Source of the DNA: Micromonospora sp. C28SCA-DRY-2
Lineage (GTDB): Bacteria > Actinomycetota > Actinomycetes > Mycobacteriales > Micromonosporaceae
Direction: 5' to 3'
Length of the DNA: 64,000 nt
Assembly: GCF_030519475.1 (NCBI RefSeq)
Contig: NZ_JAUMKD010000001.1
Span: forward strand, 310,001-374,000
The position numbers were made by a program, and so were the translations under genes. Under the pieces are notes generated by a model. The model did not search any database and was not told the DNA's origin. It was given only the letters and a program-made list of their open reading frames with translations. Below are positions 28,594 to 37,367 of this stretch, piece after piece; position 1 is the first letter of the stretch; each line of letters starts with the position of its first letter.

Positions 28594-28628
28594 TCCTCGT
28601 TTCTACCCGGTGCGGGGCGGATCGGCAC

Positions 28629-28642
28629 GGGCCGAAGGTCCC
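28629..28642. promoter_or_regulatory. DevR-like box upstream of devR
   Basis: On the minus strand GGGAC-CTTC-GGCCC, 36 bp before the devR-like start. It matches the phosphoketolase box in both arms. Confidence 0.6.
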
Positions 28643-28720
28643 GAACCGTCATGACCTGCGGCCGAACGGTCAGCCGACGGGCGACCGCCCGGACGGAACC
28701 GGCGTGGTCGCACCGGGGCC

Positions 28721-28772
28721 GGGCCGGCCGAGGGGTTGGCCGCGCCGGGCCGGCCGAGGGGTTGGCCGCGCC
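28721..28772. repeat. Two 26-bp direct repeats
   Basis: Exact tandem copies of a 26-bp unit beginning GGGCCGGCCGAGGGG (28721-28746, 28747-28772), followed by a partial third. They lie between devR and the second nitroreductase. No coding role; possible replication slippage. Confidence 0.75.
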
Positions 28773-28847
28773 GGGCCGGCCCGCACCCGGGGGCGGTGGT
28801 CACAAGCCCGTTGACCTGCGGCGGAGGGCGCTCGGGCCCGGACGGAC

Positions 28848-28861
28848 GGGACGTCCGGCCC
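28848..28861. promoter_or_regulatory. DevR-like box upstream of second nitroreductase
   Basis: GGGAC-GTCC-GGCCC, 65 bp before the ATG at 28927. It is nested in a wider GGACGGGACGTCCGG context with extra dyad symmetry. Confidence 0.6.
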
Positions 28862-28926
28862 TGTCCGGCCGGTGGCCGGCCGGGGCACGGTGGGAAGGAA
28901 CCCGGCGCGGGCTGAAGGAGCCGAAG

Positions 28927-29898
28927 ATGGACACCGCCTACACCGTCGAGCAGCTGCGCAACGCCGTGACCGACGCGGTACGCGCGCCGTCGCTGCACAA
29001 CACCCAACCGTGGCGGTTCCGCCTGCGCGACGGCGGCATCGAGGTGCTCGTCGACGCGTCCCGGCGGCTGCCGGCCACCGACCCGAGCGGCTGGGGCGTC
29101 CGGATCGCCTGCGGGGCGGCCCTGTTCAACCTGCGGCTCGCGCTGGCCGTGGCGGGCACCCCGGCGCGGGTGCGGCTGCGCCCCTACCCGGCCGAGCCGG
29201 ACGTGGTGGCCCGGCTGGTGCCCGACGTGCCCCGCCGGGCCACCCCGGCCGAGCAGAGCCTGTACGCGGCCATCCCCCGCCGGTTCAGCAACCGGGCGCC
29301 GTTCTGGCCGGACCCGGTGCCGGCCGACGCCCGGTGGCGGCTGGCCGAGGCGGCCCGGGCCGAGCAGTGCTGGCTGGAGCTGCTGATCGGGGTCAGCGCG
29401 GTGAACGCCTTCGCCGAGATCGCCCGCAGCGCCCACCGGGTGCTCGAACGGGACCCCGCCTACCGGGCCGAACGCGCCGACTGGGTGCGTACCGATGCGG
29501 CCCCGGACGGGGTGCCCGCGGCCGCCGGTGGGCCGCGCGGCGAGCCGCAGGACCTGCTGCCGTCCCGCGGCTTCGGCGGGCTGGACCGGGCCCCGGGCCG
29601 CGACTTCGAGCCGGAGCCGCTGGTGGCCGTGCTGGGCTCCGCCGGCAACACGGCGGTCGACCAGGTGGTCGCCGGGCAGGCGCTGCAACGGGTGCTGCTC
29701 ACCGCCACCGACTCCGGGCTGTCGGCGTCGATGCTGTCGCAGCCGATCGAGGTGGCCGGGGCCCGGGAGCAGCTACGGCTCTCGCTGGGCCGGTTCGGCA
29801 CCCCGCAGATGGTGCTGCGGATCGGCTACGGCCAGCCGGGGTCACCGACGCCCCGCCGCCACGTCGACGAGGTGCTGGACCTGCCGGTCCGCCCGTGA
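28927..29898 (+). CDS. Second Acg-like nitroreductase-family protein
   Basis: 323 aa, paralogous to the gene at 25039. Its N-terminal APSLHNTQPWRFRLRDGGIE shares the flavin-binding SxHNTQPW motif; the central ELLIGVSAVNAFAEIA and the C-terminal GTPQMVLRIGYG also match family members such as Rv3127/Rv3131. ATG with AAGGAG six bases upstream. The DevR-like box in its promoter and divergence from devR make it a probable member of the same regulon. Confidence 0.9.
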   Translation: MDTAYTVEQLRNAVTDAVRAPSLHNTQPWRFRLRDGGIEVLVDASRRLPATDPSGWGVRIACGAALFNLRLALAVAGTPARVRLRPYPAEPDVVARLVPDVPRRATPAEQSLYAAIPRRFSNRAPFWPDPVPADARWRLAEAARAEQCWLELLIGVSAVNAFAEIARSAHRVLERDPAYRAERADWVRTDAAPDGVPAAAGGPRGEPQDLLPSRGFGGLDRAPGRDFEPEPLVAVLGSAGNTAVDQVVAGQALQRVLLTATDSGLSASMLSQPIEVAGAREQLRLSLGRFGTPQMVLRIGYGQPGSPTPRRHVDEVLDLPVRP

Positions 29899-29996
29899 CC
29901 CGACGGGCCGGCCCCGGCCCCGGCCCCGGCGTCGGAGGGCTGACCCGGCCCCCGGAGGCTGCCCCGACCCGGCGGGGCGGCGGGGGCGGCCGACGG

Positions 29997-31001
29997 TCAG
30001 GCCGGGGCCGGGCCGGCCAGCAGCGCCGCCTCCCGGGCCGGGTCGAGCCCCACGTTCGCCCGCCGCGGCCGCCCCGCCCGCGGCGGCACCGTGCCGACCT
30101 GGCCCAACCAGCGCCAGGTGTCGGCGACCGTCTCGGTCACCGGACGGCAGGTCAGCCCCGCCGCGTACGCCCGGCTGACGTCGCGCTCCTGCAACCAGCG
30201 GTACTCGTGCCCGGGCGGGAGCCAGATCGGCAGGTCGTTCCAGGGCACCACGCCCGCGGCCAGGATCGGTTCCGGGTCGACCCAGCGCAGCCGGGCATCC
30301 GCCCCGGTGGCCGCCCCGCAGGCGTCGAGCAGCTCGCCCATGGTGGCGTGGCCGGTGCGGCTGACCACGTTGAACGTCCCGCCGAACCGGTCGGCACCCC
30401 GGTCGAGCAGCCAGCCGGCCAGGTCCCGCGCGTCGACGTACTGCAGGGGCAGGTCGGCCGGGCCGGGCGCGAGCACCTCCCCGCCCCGGGCGATCCGTGT
30501 CAGCCACCAGGGCAGCCGGCCGATGTCCTCGCCCGGCCCGAGGATCAGCCCGGCCCGGGCGATCAGCGCGGTCTCGCCGTACACCTGCCGAACGGCCCGC
30601 TCGGCACCCGCCTTGAGCTGCGGGTAGTCGCCGTCGGTGGCGTCCGGGTCGGCGGCCACCACCGGCGCGTCCTCGGCGGAGCCGGGTTGCACCGGGTCGG
30701 CGTAGACCGAGCCGCTGGAGACGTAGACGTAGTGCCCGACCCGGCCGTGCAGCGCCCGCGCCGCCTCCCCCACCGCCCGCGGCGCGCCGTCCCAGGTGTC
30801 CACCACCACGTCCCATTCGCCGTCGGCCAGCGCGGCCAGCCCGCCGGGCGTGGTCCGGTCACCCCGCAGCCGGCGTACGCCCTCCGGCGTGCTCCCGGAG
30901 ACGCCCCGGTTGAACACCGTCACCGACCAGCCCCGGCGGACCCCCTCGGCCACGGTCGCCCCGCCCACGAATCCAGTACCACCCAGCACCAGCAGTCTCA
31001 T
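29997..31001 (-). CDS. NAD-dependent epimerase/dehydratase-family protein
   Basis: 334-aa extended SDR. The Rossmann motif LVLGGTGFVGG is at the N-terminus. YVSSGSVYA and the downstream DYPQLKAGAE (Tyr-x3-Lys with the Tyr position altered: YPQLK) mark the active site region. It resembles reductase/epimerases with modified catalytic triads, and the substrate cannot be predicted. The start ATG 31001 is preferred over upstream codons because the dinucleotide fold begins there. It is divergent from the membrane protein at 31193 across a region of strong inverted repeats. Confidence 0.88.
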   Translation of the reverse strand: MRLLVLGGTGFVGGATVAEGVRRGWSVTVFNRGVSGSTPEGVRRLRGDRTTPGGLAALADGEWDVVVDTWDGAPRAVGEAARALHGRVGHYVYVSSGSVYADPVQPGSAEDAPVVAADPDATDGDYPQLKAGAERAVRQVYGETALIARAGLILGPGEDIGRLPWWLTRIARGGEVLAPGPADLPLQYVDARDLAGWLLDRGADRFGGTFNVVSRTGHATMGELLDACGAATGADARLRWVDPEPILAAGVVPWNDLPIWLPPGHEYRWLQERDVSRAYAAGLTCRPVTETVADTWRWLGQVGTVPPRAGRPRRANVGLDPAREAALLAGPAPA

Positions 31002-31084
31002 GGGCTCCACTGTGCCGCCTCGCGGGGGCGCCCCGGCCCGCGGTTCACGGTGAGCGGATCTGCCGAGGGCAGAACGGGCCCGGC

Positions 31085-31160
31085 CTCCTGCCACCGGCCT
31101 CCTGCCGTCGGAGGAGGCGCGGCCGGTGGCAGGAGCCCGATCCGGCCGTGCGGCAGGAGG
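31085..31160. promoter_or_regulatory. Nested inverted repeats between divergent genes
   Basis: CTCCTGCCACCGGCC (31085-31099) is exactly complementary to GGCCGGTGGCAGGAG (31121-31135). CCTCCTGCCG (31098-31107) is complementary to CGGCAGGAGG (31151-31160). The four CCTCCTGCC-type half-sites suggest a cooperative operator or a structured leader for the membrane-protein/two-component operon. Confidence 0.6.
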
Positions 31161-31192
31161 TGCCAGCCACCCGCCGCGACGATCGTCGGGGC

Positions 31193-32143
31193 ATGACCAC
31201 CTCACTGCGCACCGCCTGGCGGGGCAGCCCCGCCCTCACCCTCCTCGCCGCCCTGATGGGCGGCCTGCTGCTGGTCAGCGCCGTCGGCCTGGTCGTCGAC
31301 GACCGTACGCTCGGCGGGCAGCCGATCTGGTTGAAGCCCGCGAAGTTCGCCGCCTCCTTCGTGCTCTACGGGCTGACCCTGGCCTGGCTGATGGCGCACC
31401 TGCGGCGCGGCCGGCGGATCGCCCGCTGGACCTCGTACGCCGTCGTGGTCACCGCCATCCTCGAGGTCGGCATCATCGTCGCCCAGGCCGCCCGTGGCCG
31501 GGCCAGCCACTTCAACGAGGCCACCCCGCTCGACCAGGCGTTGTGGCAGGCCATGGGCGGCCTGATCAGCGTGCTCTGGCTGGGCACCGCGGTGCTGACC
31601 GTCCTGCTCTGGCGCGACGGCATGCCGGACCGGGCCGGCACCTGGGCGGTCCGGCTCGGCATGGTGGTGCTGCTGGTCGGCCTGTTGCAGGGGCTCACCA
31701 TGGTGGTGCCGACCGACGCCCAACTGGCCCTCGACGAACAGGGGCTGGGCACCGCCATGGGCGCGCACGCGGTCGGGGTGCCCGACGGCGGGCCGGGCAT
31801 GCCGCTGACCGGCTGGAGCACCACCGGCGGCGACCTGCGGATCGGCCACTTCGTCGGCATCCACGGCCTGCAGGCGGTGCTGCTCTTCGCGATGCTGCTG
31901 TCCGGGCTGGTCCGCGACGCCGCCCGGCGGACCCGCCTGGTCGTCGTCTTCGCCGGCGCCTGGACCGGGCTACTGGTGCTGGTGACCTGGCAGGCGCTGC
32001 GCGGCCAGCCGCTCACCGCGCCGGACGCCGCCACCCTCGCCGCGTTCGCCGCCCTGGTGCTGGCCACGGTCGTGGCCGCGGCGGCGTCCTGGCTGGTGCC
32101 CGTCCGTTCCGCGGCGCTACTGCCCGCCCGCACCGCCGCATAG
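31193..32143 (+). CDS. Polytopic membrane protein of unknown function
   Basis: 316 aa with about eight hydrophobic helices. Conserved-looking polar features inside the membrane region are WLKPAKFAASF after helix 1 and GDLRIGHFVGIHGLQ near the middle. It could be an unrecognised membrane enzyme or sensor. It starts the operon with the histidine kinase that begins 9 bp after its stop, so a sensory or target role in that system is plausible. No named family recognised. Confidence 0.85.
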   Translation: MTTSLRTAWRGSPALTLLAALMGGLLLVSAVGLVVDDRTLGGQPIWLKPAKFAASFVLYGLTLAWLMAHLRRGRRIARWTSYAVVVTAILEVGIIVAQAARGRASHFNEATPLDQALWQAMGGLISVLWLGTAVLTVLLWRDGMPDRAGTWAVRLGMVVLLVGLLQGLTMVVPTDAQLALDEQGLGTAMGAHAVGVPDGGPGMPLTGWSTTGGDLRIGHFVGIHGLQAVLLFAMLLSGLVRDAARRTRLVVVFAGAWTGLLVLVTWQALRGQPLTAPDAATLAAFAALVLATVVAAAASWLVPVRSAALLPARTAA

Positions 32144-32152
32144 GATGCCGGC

Positions 32153-33292
32153 ATGCTCTGGGTGGAGCGGCTGTTCGAGGAGCGGTACACCGCGATCCGG
32201 CTCACCCTGGTGAGCCTGACCGGGGTCGGCTACCTCGTCCTGACCCCGGACGGCAGCACCCTGAGCCCGCTCGACCGGGGGCTCGCGGTCGGCGTCCTGC
32301 TCTTCGGCTTCGTCGGGATCTGGTCCCCGTTCACCGTCGTCTGTGGAGTGTCCACGGCGTTCGCGGTCGGCTACCTGTTCGGCGCGGACAACGACGCCGT
32401 CCCCTCGGTCGCGCTGGCCTGGGCGATGTTCGAGCTGGGCGCCCGCCGCTCCGGCTGGCAGGTGTGGACCGGCCTGGTGGTCGGCGTCACCGGCAGCATG
32501 CTCTCCGACTACGACGAGCTGATCGACGTGGCGCTCACCGTCCTCTACGCCGCGGCCGCCGCGGTGGTGGCGCCGTTGCTGCTCGGCCTGCACGTCCGGG
32601 CCCTCGGCGAGCTGAACCGGCAGGCCGCCGACCGCGCCCGGCAGGAGGTGGCCCGGGTACGCGCCGAGGAACGCACCGCCATCGCCCGGGAACTGCACGA
32701 CCTGGTGGCCCACCACGTGGCCTCGATCGTGCTCCGGGTCGCGGTGGCCCGCAACGTGCTGCCGCTGGACGACCCGCGGGTCCGGCAGGTCCTCGACGAC
32801 GTGCACGCCACCGGCTCCGGGGCGCTGACCGACCTGCGCCGGCTGGTGGCCGTGCTGCGCGATCCCGGCTCGGCCCGGGAGGTCACCTTCGTCGACCCGG
32901 AGGGCCTGCCGGTGGCCCTGCGTACCGCGGTGGACCGCAGCCACCGGATCGGCCTGGAGGTGCAGGCGGACATCGACCCGGACGTGGTCCGGCTGGATTC
33001 CCGCACCGCGCTGGCCGTGCTGCGGCTGACCCAGGAAGGACTGGCCAACGTGGCCAAGCACGCCGGCCCGGCGGCCCGGGCCCGACTGTCGATCCAGGTC
33101 GACGACGACCGGGTGGAGTTCGAGCTGCGCGACTGCGGCGGCCCGGCCGGGTCGGCCCCCGGCGGGCCGGCCGGGCACGGGCTGGTCGGCCTGCGGGAGC
33201 GGGTCGAGGTCCTCGGCGGCCGGCTCGACGCCGGCCCGGCGGGCACCGGCTGGCGGCTGGCCGCGCGGGTGCCCACGGGGGTCGCCGCGTGA
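32153..33292 (+). CDS. Two-component sensor histidine kinase (HisKA_3)
   Basis: 379 aa. Four to five N-terminal membrane helices (about residues 15-150) have almost no extracellular loop, so the signal may come from within the membrane. HisKA_3 follows with ERTAIARELHDLVAHHVASI (His acceptor), and the HATPase domain contains LTQEGLANVAKHAG and GHGLVGLRERVEVLGG. The cognate regulator overlaps by 4 nt (GTGA). Confidence 0.93.
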   Translation: MLWVERLFEERYTAIRLTLVSLTGVGYLVLTPDGSTLSPLDRGLAVGVLLFGFVGIWSPFTVVCGVSTAFAVGYLFGADNDAVPSVALAWAMFELGARRSGWQVWTGLVVGVTGSMLSDYDELIDVALTVLYAAAAAVVAPLLLGLHVRALGELNRQAADRARQEVARVRAEERTAIARELHDLVAHHVASIVLRVAVARNVLPLDDPRVRQVLDDVHATGSGALTDLRRLVAVLRDPGSAREVTFVDPEGLPVALRTAVDRSHRIGLEVQADIDPDVVRLDSRTALAVLRLTQEGLANVAKHAGPAARARLSIQVDDDRVEFELRDCGGPAGSAPGGPAGHGLVGLRERVEVLGGRLDAGPAGTGWRLAARVPTGVAA

Positions 33293-33933
33293 TCCGGGTG
33301 CTGCTCGTCGACGACCAGCAACTGGTCCGCGCCGGCCTGCGGATGCTGTGCGGCTCGGTGCCGGACATGGAGGTGGTGGGCGAGGCGGCCGACGGGGCCG
33401 CCGCCGTCCGGCTCGCCGAGCAGCTCCGCCCGGACGTGGTGCTGATGGACCTGCGGATGCCCGGCGTCGACGGCACCACGGCCACCGCCCGGATCCTGGC
33501 CCATCGGCCGGCCACCCGGGTGGTGGTGCTGACCACCTTCGACGACGACGACCACCTCTACCCGGCGTTGGCCGCGGGCGCCTGCGGTTTCCTGGTCAAG
33601 GACACCAGCCCGGCCGAGCTGCTGGACGGGGTGCGGCGGGCGGCCGCCGGCGACAACCCGTTCAGCCAGCCGGTGCTGCGCCGCCTGGTGGAGCAGGCGG
33701 TGCACACCCAGGCGAACCGGGCCCCGGTCGCGGCGCCGGCGGGCGTCACCGATCGCGAGCGCGACGTGCTCGCCCTGGTCGGGCAGGGGTTGTCCAACCC
33801 CGAGATCGCCGCCCGGCTGCACCTCGGCGTCACCACCGTGAAGACCCACGTGGCGAACCTGATGACCAAGACCGGCAGCGCCAACCGGGTGCAGCTCGCC
33901 GTCTACGCCGCGACCGGCGCGGACCGCCGGTGA
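33289..33933 (+). CDS. LuxR-family response regulator
   Basis: 214 aa. The receiver has LLVDDQQLVRAG, VVLMDLRMPGVDG (phospho-acceptor Asp), TTFDDDD and LVKD; the C-terminal HTH is TDRERDVLALVGQGLSNPEIA. The GTG start overlaps the kinase stop, marking it as the cognate regulator. Targets are unknown; the nested inverted repeats at 31085 upstream of the operon are candidates. Confidence 0.94.
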   Translation: MIRVLLVDDQQLVRAGLRMLCGSVPDMEVVGEAADGAAAVRLAEQLRPDVVLMDLRMPGVDGTTATARILAHRPATRVVVLTTFDDDDHLYPALAAGACGFLVKDTSPAELLDGVRRAAAGDNPFSQPVLRRLVEQAVHTQANRAPVAAPAGVTDRERDVLALVGQGLSNPEIAARLHLGVTTVKTHVANLMTKTGSANRVQLAVYAATGADRR

Positions 33934-33956
33934 GCCGGCCGCGACCGGCGGCCTGA

Positions 33957-34031
33957 TGGTGGGCGATACTGGGTTTGAACCAGTGACCTCTTCCGTGTCA
34001 AGGAAGCGCGCTCCCACTGCGCCAATCGCCC
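33957..34031 (-). tRNA. tRNA-Val (GAC)
   Basis: Minus-strand cloverleaf with acceptor GGGCGAT/ATCGCCC, anticodon loop CTTGACACG (GAC), T-arm CTGGTTCAAACCCAG and an encoded 3' CCA. It is identical to the copy at 45232. It lies 37 nt downstream of a tRNA-Gly on the same strand. Confidence 0.97.
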
Positions 34032-34068
34032 CTGGTGACCACCCGGCACAGCCGCGGGGTGGCTCGCG

Positions 34069-34141
34069 AGCGGACGACGGGATTCGAACCCGCGACCCTC
34101 ACCTTGGCAAGGTGATGCGCTACCAGCTGCGCTACGTCCGC
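34069..34141 (-). tRNA. tRNA-Gly (GCC)
   Basis: 73-nt minus-strand tRNA with acceptor GCGGACG/CGTCCGC, anticodon GCC within CCTTGCCAAGG, and T-arm GCGGGTTCGAATCCCG; no encoded CCA. It is identical to the copy at 45424, and the next 27 bp upstream are also nearly identical between the two clusters. Confidence 0.97.
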
Positions 34142-34314
34142 GTGCCGCCGGCGTTCCCCGGCGACGGGCCAACTCTACCCGATGACAAGATCCCCCGGTC
34201 GGTCGCCCCACCCGCCCCCGCCGCCCGGCCCGGGACGGGCATGGTTGCGCTGGTCAGCCGCGGGGTACTGAAGACCTTCGACAGCACACCACATCCCCTG
34301 ACAAGGAGGCTGTC

Positions 34315-34563
34315 GTGGGTATCGGCACCAGCATCTTCCTGATCGCGGTCGGCGCGATCCTCACCTTCGCGCTGGACGCGAGCGTCGGCGGCATCAACCT
34401 CGACGTGGTCGGCTGGATCCTGATGGCGGCCGGCGTGCTCGGGCTCATCATGACCACCCTCATCTGGGGCCGGCGCCGCCAGGTGGTCAGCACCACCGAG
34501 CCCGTCGAGCCCGTGGAGTACCGCCGGGTCGAGGAGCGCCGGGACATCGCCCCGCCGCTCTGA
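34315..34563 (+). CDS. DUF6458-family small membrane protein
   Basis: 82 aa with two transmembrane helices (about 3-20 and 29-50) and a charged cytoplasmic tail. The N-terminus MGIGTSIFLIAVGAIL and the NLDVVGWILMAAGVLGLI segment are characteristic of DUF6458, an actinobacterial family of unknown function. GTG start with AAGGAGG seven bases upstream. It is the first gene inside the stretch bounded by the two tRNA clusters. Confidence 0.88.
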   Translation: MGIGTSIFLIAVGAILTFALDASVGGINLDVVGWILMAAGVLGLIMTTLIWGRRRQVVSTTEPVEPVEYRRVEERRDIAPPL

Positions 34564-34656
34564 CCGGCCCGCGCGGCCGATGGAGCTGGACGGTCGCGGC
34601 GGCGACGTGCCGACCACCCCCCACACCGGGTGGCCGGCACGTCGTCGTGTGCCGGG

Positions 34657-35472
34657 TCAGCGCATCAGGGTGTTCAGCGCACCGTAGTGGAACCCGCCGG
34701 CGAGCGCCTGGTACGTCCCCGTGCCGAACGCCTCCTCGGCGGCCCGCCGGGCCACCGCGTACGCCGCCTCGGCCACCGCCGAGCCCAGGCTGACCCGGGC
34801 GACCCCCAGCCGGGCCAGCTCGGGCACCGCCGGGCCACCCGGCCCGGCCAGCACGTTGACCGGTGCGGGCAGCGCGGTGACCAGGGCCCGGACGGTGTCC
34901 GGATCGACCACGCCCGGCACGAACACCCCGTCCGCGCCGGCGGCCAGGTACGCCCGGGCCCGCGCCACGGTCCCCGTCACCCCGTCCACGCCCCGCAGGA
35001 AGGTGTCCGTCCGGGCGTTGACGAAGATCGGCACGCCGGCGGCGTCGGCGGCCGCCCGCACCGCGGCGATCCGGGCGCACTGGTCGGCCACGTCGCGCAG
35101 CGCCGACCCGCCGTCGTACCGGCCGTCCTCGATGTTCACCCCGACCGCGCCGGCGGCGATCACCGCCCGCGCGGTCTCGCCGACCTCCGCCGGATTCGCC
35201 CCGTAACCGGACTCGATGTCCGCGGAGACCGGCACCGGCACCGCGGCGGCGATCCGGCGCACCAGGTCGACGGCCGCCTCGCGGCCGAGGGCGTCGCCGT
35301 CCGGAGCGCCGAGGCTCCAGGCCACACCGGCGCTGGTGGTGGCCACCGCGCGGGCGCCGGCGGCCGCCACGATCCGGGCGCTGGCCACGTCCCAGGCGTT
35401 GACCAGGACCAGCGGCGACGCGGCGGTGTGCAGGGAACGGAAGAGCTCTGCTCGACTGTGTTGATCACTCAC
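34657..35472 (-). CDS. Isocitrate lyase/phosphoenolpyruvate mutase superfamily protein
   Basis: 271 aa. The PEP-mutase/ICL barrel is shown by LVNAWDVASARIVAAAG, VPVSADIESGYG, GVNIEDG and VNARTD. The family's catalytic Cys loop (KKCGH) is absent, so it is not isocitrate lyase; members act as 2-methylisocitrate lyase-like or oxaloacetate-type lyases of unproven substrate. GTG 35472 is chosen because it precedes the conserved helix; a start at 35532 would add 20 residues. It is divergent from the wHTH regulator at 35543, its likely controller. Confidence 0.87.
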   Translation of the reverse strand: MSDQHSRAELFRSLHTAASPLVLVNAWDVASARIVAAAGARAVATTSAGVAWSLGAPDGDALGREAAVDLVRRIAAAVPVPVSADIESGYGANPAEVGETARAVIAAGAVGVNIEDGRYDGGSALRDVADQCARIAAVRAAADAAGVPIFVNARTDTFLRGVDGVTGTVARARAYLAAGADGVFVPGVVDPDTVRALVTALPAPVNVLAGPGGPAVPELARLGVARVSLGSAVAEAAYAVARRAAEEAFGTGTYQALAGGFHYGALNTLMR

Positions 35473-35542
35473 CCGGTCAGTCTGGGCCGGTCCGGCCGCC
35501 GGCAGTATCGTTTCAGTCCCAGCTGAATCCACCGGGGGTGCC

Positions 35543-36520
35543 GTGGTCTCGATCGGGCTGTCGGCGGCCGGCGTCGCCCGGATCCGCTTCGCCGTCTCCT
35601 GCCTCTGGGAGGTGGCCGCCGGCGTGCGGGTGCTCCGCGAGCCCGGCCGCCACGCCGTCCACCTGCCCTGGGTGCGCCGGGTCCGGCCGAGCCTGGCGGA
35701 GGCCGGGCTGCTCGGCCCGGACGGGTTGCTCTGGCAGCTGATCCCGGCCGCGCCCGGCTACTTCCCCGACTTCCTCACCCCGCCCCCGGCCGGGCTCAAC
35801 CCCGACCTGGCGGCCGAGCTGGCGGTGCTGCGGGCCACCCCCGCCGCGACCGTACGCGCGCAGCTCGACCTCGCCCCCGGCGACCGGCCGCCCGCGGTGG
35901 CCGCCCTGCACGCCGACCCGGAGGCGGGCCTGCGCCGGCTGGCCGGGGAGATCGAGACGTACTGGCGGATCGCGGTGGCCGCCGACTGGCCGCGGATCCG
36001 GGTGCTGCTCGACGCCGAGGTGTTCGCCCGGGCCCGCCGGCTGGCCGAGGACGGCGTCGCCGCACTCCTGAACGACCTGCACGACTGGGTCCGCTGGGAG
36101 GACGGCACGCTGCGCATCGCCCAGCGACACTGCGCCGCCCCCGACGTGCCCGCCGGTGGCGCCCTGGTGCTGGTCCCCTCGGTCTTCGTGTGGCCGTCGG
36201 TGCTCAGCGTCGCCGCCGGGGACGCCCCGCAGCTCAGCTACCCGGCCCGCGGGGTCGGCACGCTCTGGGAGAGCCCGGCGGGCACCCCCGGGGCGCTGGC
36301 CGCGGTGCTCGGGCCGGGGCGGGCCCGGCTGCTGACCGAGCTGGCCGCGCCGACCGCCGGCACCGAACTGGCCCGGCGGACCGGGATGTCCCCGGCCGGG
36401 GTGTCCCAGCACCTCACCGCGCTGCGCGCGGCCGGGCTGGTGACCACCCACCGGCAGGGCCGGACCCTGCTCAGCGTCCGTACCGAGGTCGCCGAGGCGC
36501 TGCTCGCCGCCGCCGGCTGA
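35543..36520 (+). CDS. Winged-helix transcriptional regulator (DUF5937/ArsR-type)
   Basis: 325 aa. A long N-terminal DUF5937-like domain (RIRFAVSCLWEVAAGVRVLR) is followed by a C-terminal ArsR-type winged helix (GTELARRTGMSPAGVSQHLTALRAAGLV). No metal-binding Cys pair is present, so the effector is unlikely to be a metal. GTG start. It faces away from the PEP-mutase-like gene with 70 bp between the starts and probably regulates that intergenic promoter. Confidence 0.88.
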   Translation: MVSIGLSAAGVARIRFAVSCLWEVAAGVRVLREPGRHAVHLPWVRRVRPSLAEAGLLGPDGLLWQLIPAAPGYFPDFLTPPPAGLNPDLAAELAVLRATPAATVRAQLDLAPGDRPPAVAALHADPEAGLRRLAGEIETYWRIAVAADWPRIRVLLDAEVFARARRLAEDGVAALLNDLHDWVRWEDGTLRIAQRHCAAPDVPAGGALVLVPSVFVWPSVLSVAAGDAPQLSYPARGVGTLWESPAGTPGALAAVLGPGRARLLTELAAPTAGTELARRTGMSPAGVSQHLTALRAAGLVTTHRQGRTLLSVRTEVAEALLAAAG

Positions 36521-36607
36521 CCCGACCGGCGGGGAGGGTCGGCGCCGCCCACCGCTCCGGGTGCCGGGCGCAGCGGCCCGGAAGGCCCCGGACCGGCCGC
36601 GGCAGGC

Positions 36608-37255
36608 TCAGGGACGCGACACCTCCCCCGGGGTCGGGAACACCGCGCGCGGCTCGCCGCCCGACCACCACAGCCCGATCGCCAGCGCCGCGGTCGCCTC
36701 GAGGTACGCCGCCCGCGCCAGCCCGCCACACGGCGCCGGCGTGCAGCCGATCGAGCTGATCAGGGTCTCCGTCGCCGCGGCCGCCGCCGGGTGGTCGGCG
36801 CAGTAGGGCACGGCCAGCGGTACGTCCTCGAAGGTCGGCGGGCGCAGTGACCAGATGCTCACATGGCAGAGGTTGAACGCCTTGACCACCCGCGCGTCGG
36901 GCGCGGCGGCCGCCAGTTGCCGCGCCACGGACGTGGCGCCGCCGGTATCGAGCATGAGCCCGTCGCCGGTCGGTACGAGGGCGTTGGTGCAGTCGATCAC
37001 CGTCCGTCCGGCGAGGCCGTTGGCGAGGCGGCCCACCAGTGGCGGCGCCGCTGCCGCCGGGACCGCCACGAGGACGGCGTCGCCGTGCGCCGCGGCGTCC
37101 GCCAGGCTGCCGTGCCCGGCGGCACCGATCTCCCGGGCGGTCCGCTCCGCACGCTCTGGACTCCGGCCGCCGATCACCACCTCGTGCCCGGTCGCCGTCC
37201 ACGCGCCGCCGAGCGCCGCCGCCATACCGCCCGTCCCGAGAATGCCGATCTTCAC
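36608..37255 (-). CDS. NADPH-dependent F420 reductase-like / NAD(P)-binding protein
   Basis: 215 aa. The N-terminal Rossmann motif KIGILGTGGMAAALGGAW and the NADP-binding VVIGGRSPERA (Arg after beta-2) fit the YcdF/F420-NADP oxidoreductase family (COG2085). VKAFNLCHVSIW is the substrate-side segment. The reaction could be F420 reduction or oxidation of a small alcohol; it is not decided by sequence. GTG 37255 gives the correct beta-strand start. It is divergent from the HxlR regulator and shares an operator region with it. Confidence 0.87.
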   Translation of the reverse strand: MKIGILGTGGMAAALGGAWTATGHEVVIGGRSPERAERTAREIGAAGHGSLADAAAHGDAVLVAVPAAAAPPLVGRLANGLAGRTVIDCTNALVPTGDGLMLDTGGATSVARQLAAAAPDARVVKAFNLCHVSIWSLRPPTFEDVPLAVPYCADHPAAAAATETLISSIGCTPAPCGGLARAAYLEATAALAIGLWWSGGEPRAVFPTPGEVSRP

Positions 37256-37326
37256 GTGTCGTACTCCGTTCCCTGCTCCGCGGTGCCTCGGTGTTGACCG
37301 CCGGGCAGGACGATAGGCAGGCCGAT

Positions 37327-37344
37327 GCACACCGAACGGTGTGC
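37327..37344. promoter_or_regulatory. Perfect palindrome, probable HxlR operator
   Basis: GCACACCG-AA-CGGTGTGC, a perfect 8+8 dyad 24 bp before the HxlR ATG and 72 bp before the divergent reductase start. It is well placed to control both genes. Confidence 0.75.
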
Positions 37345-37367
37345 GACAGAGCGGGCAGGATGGACGC

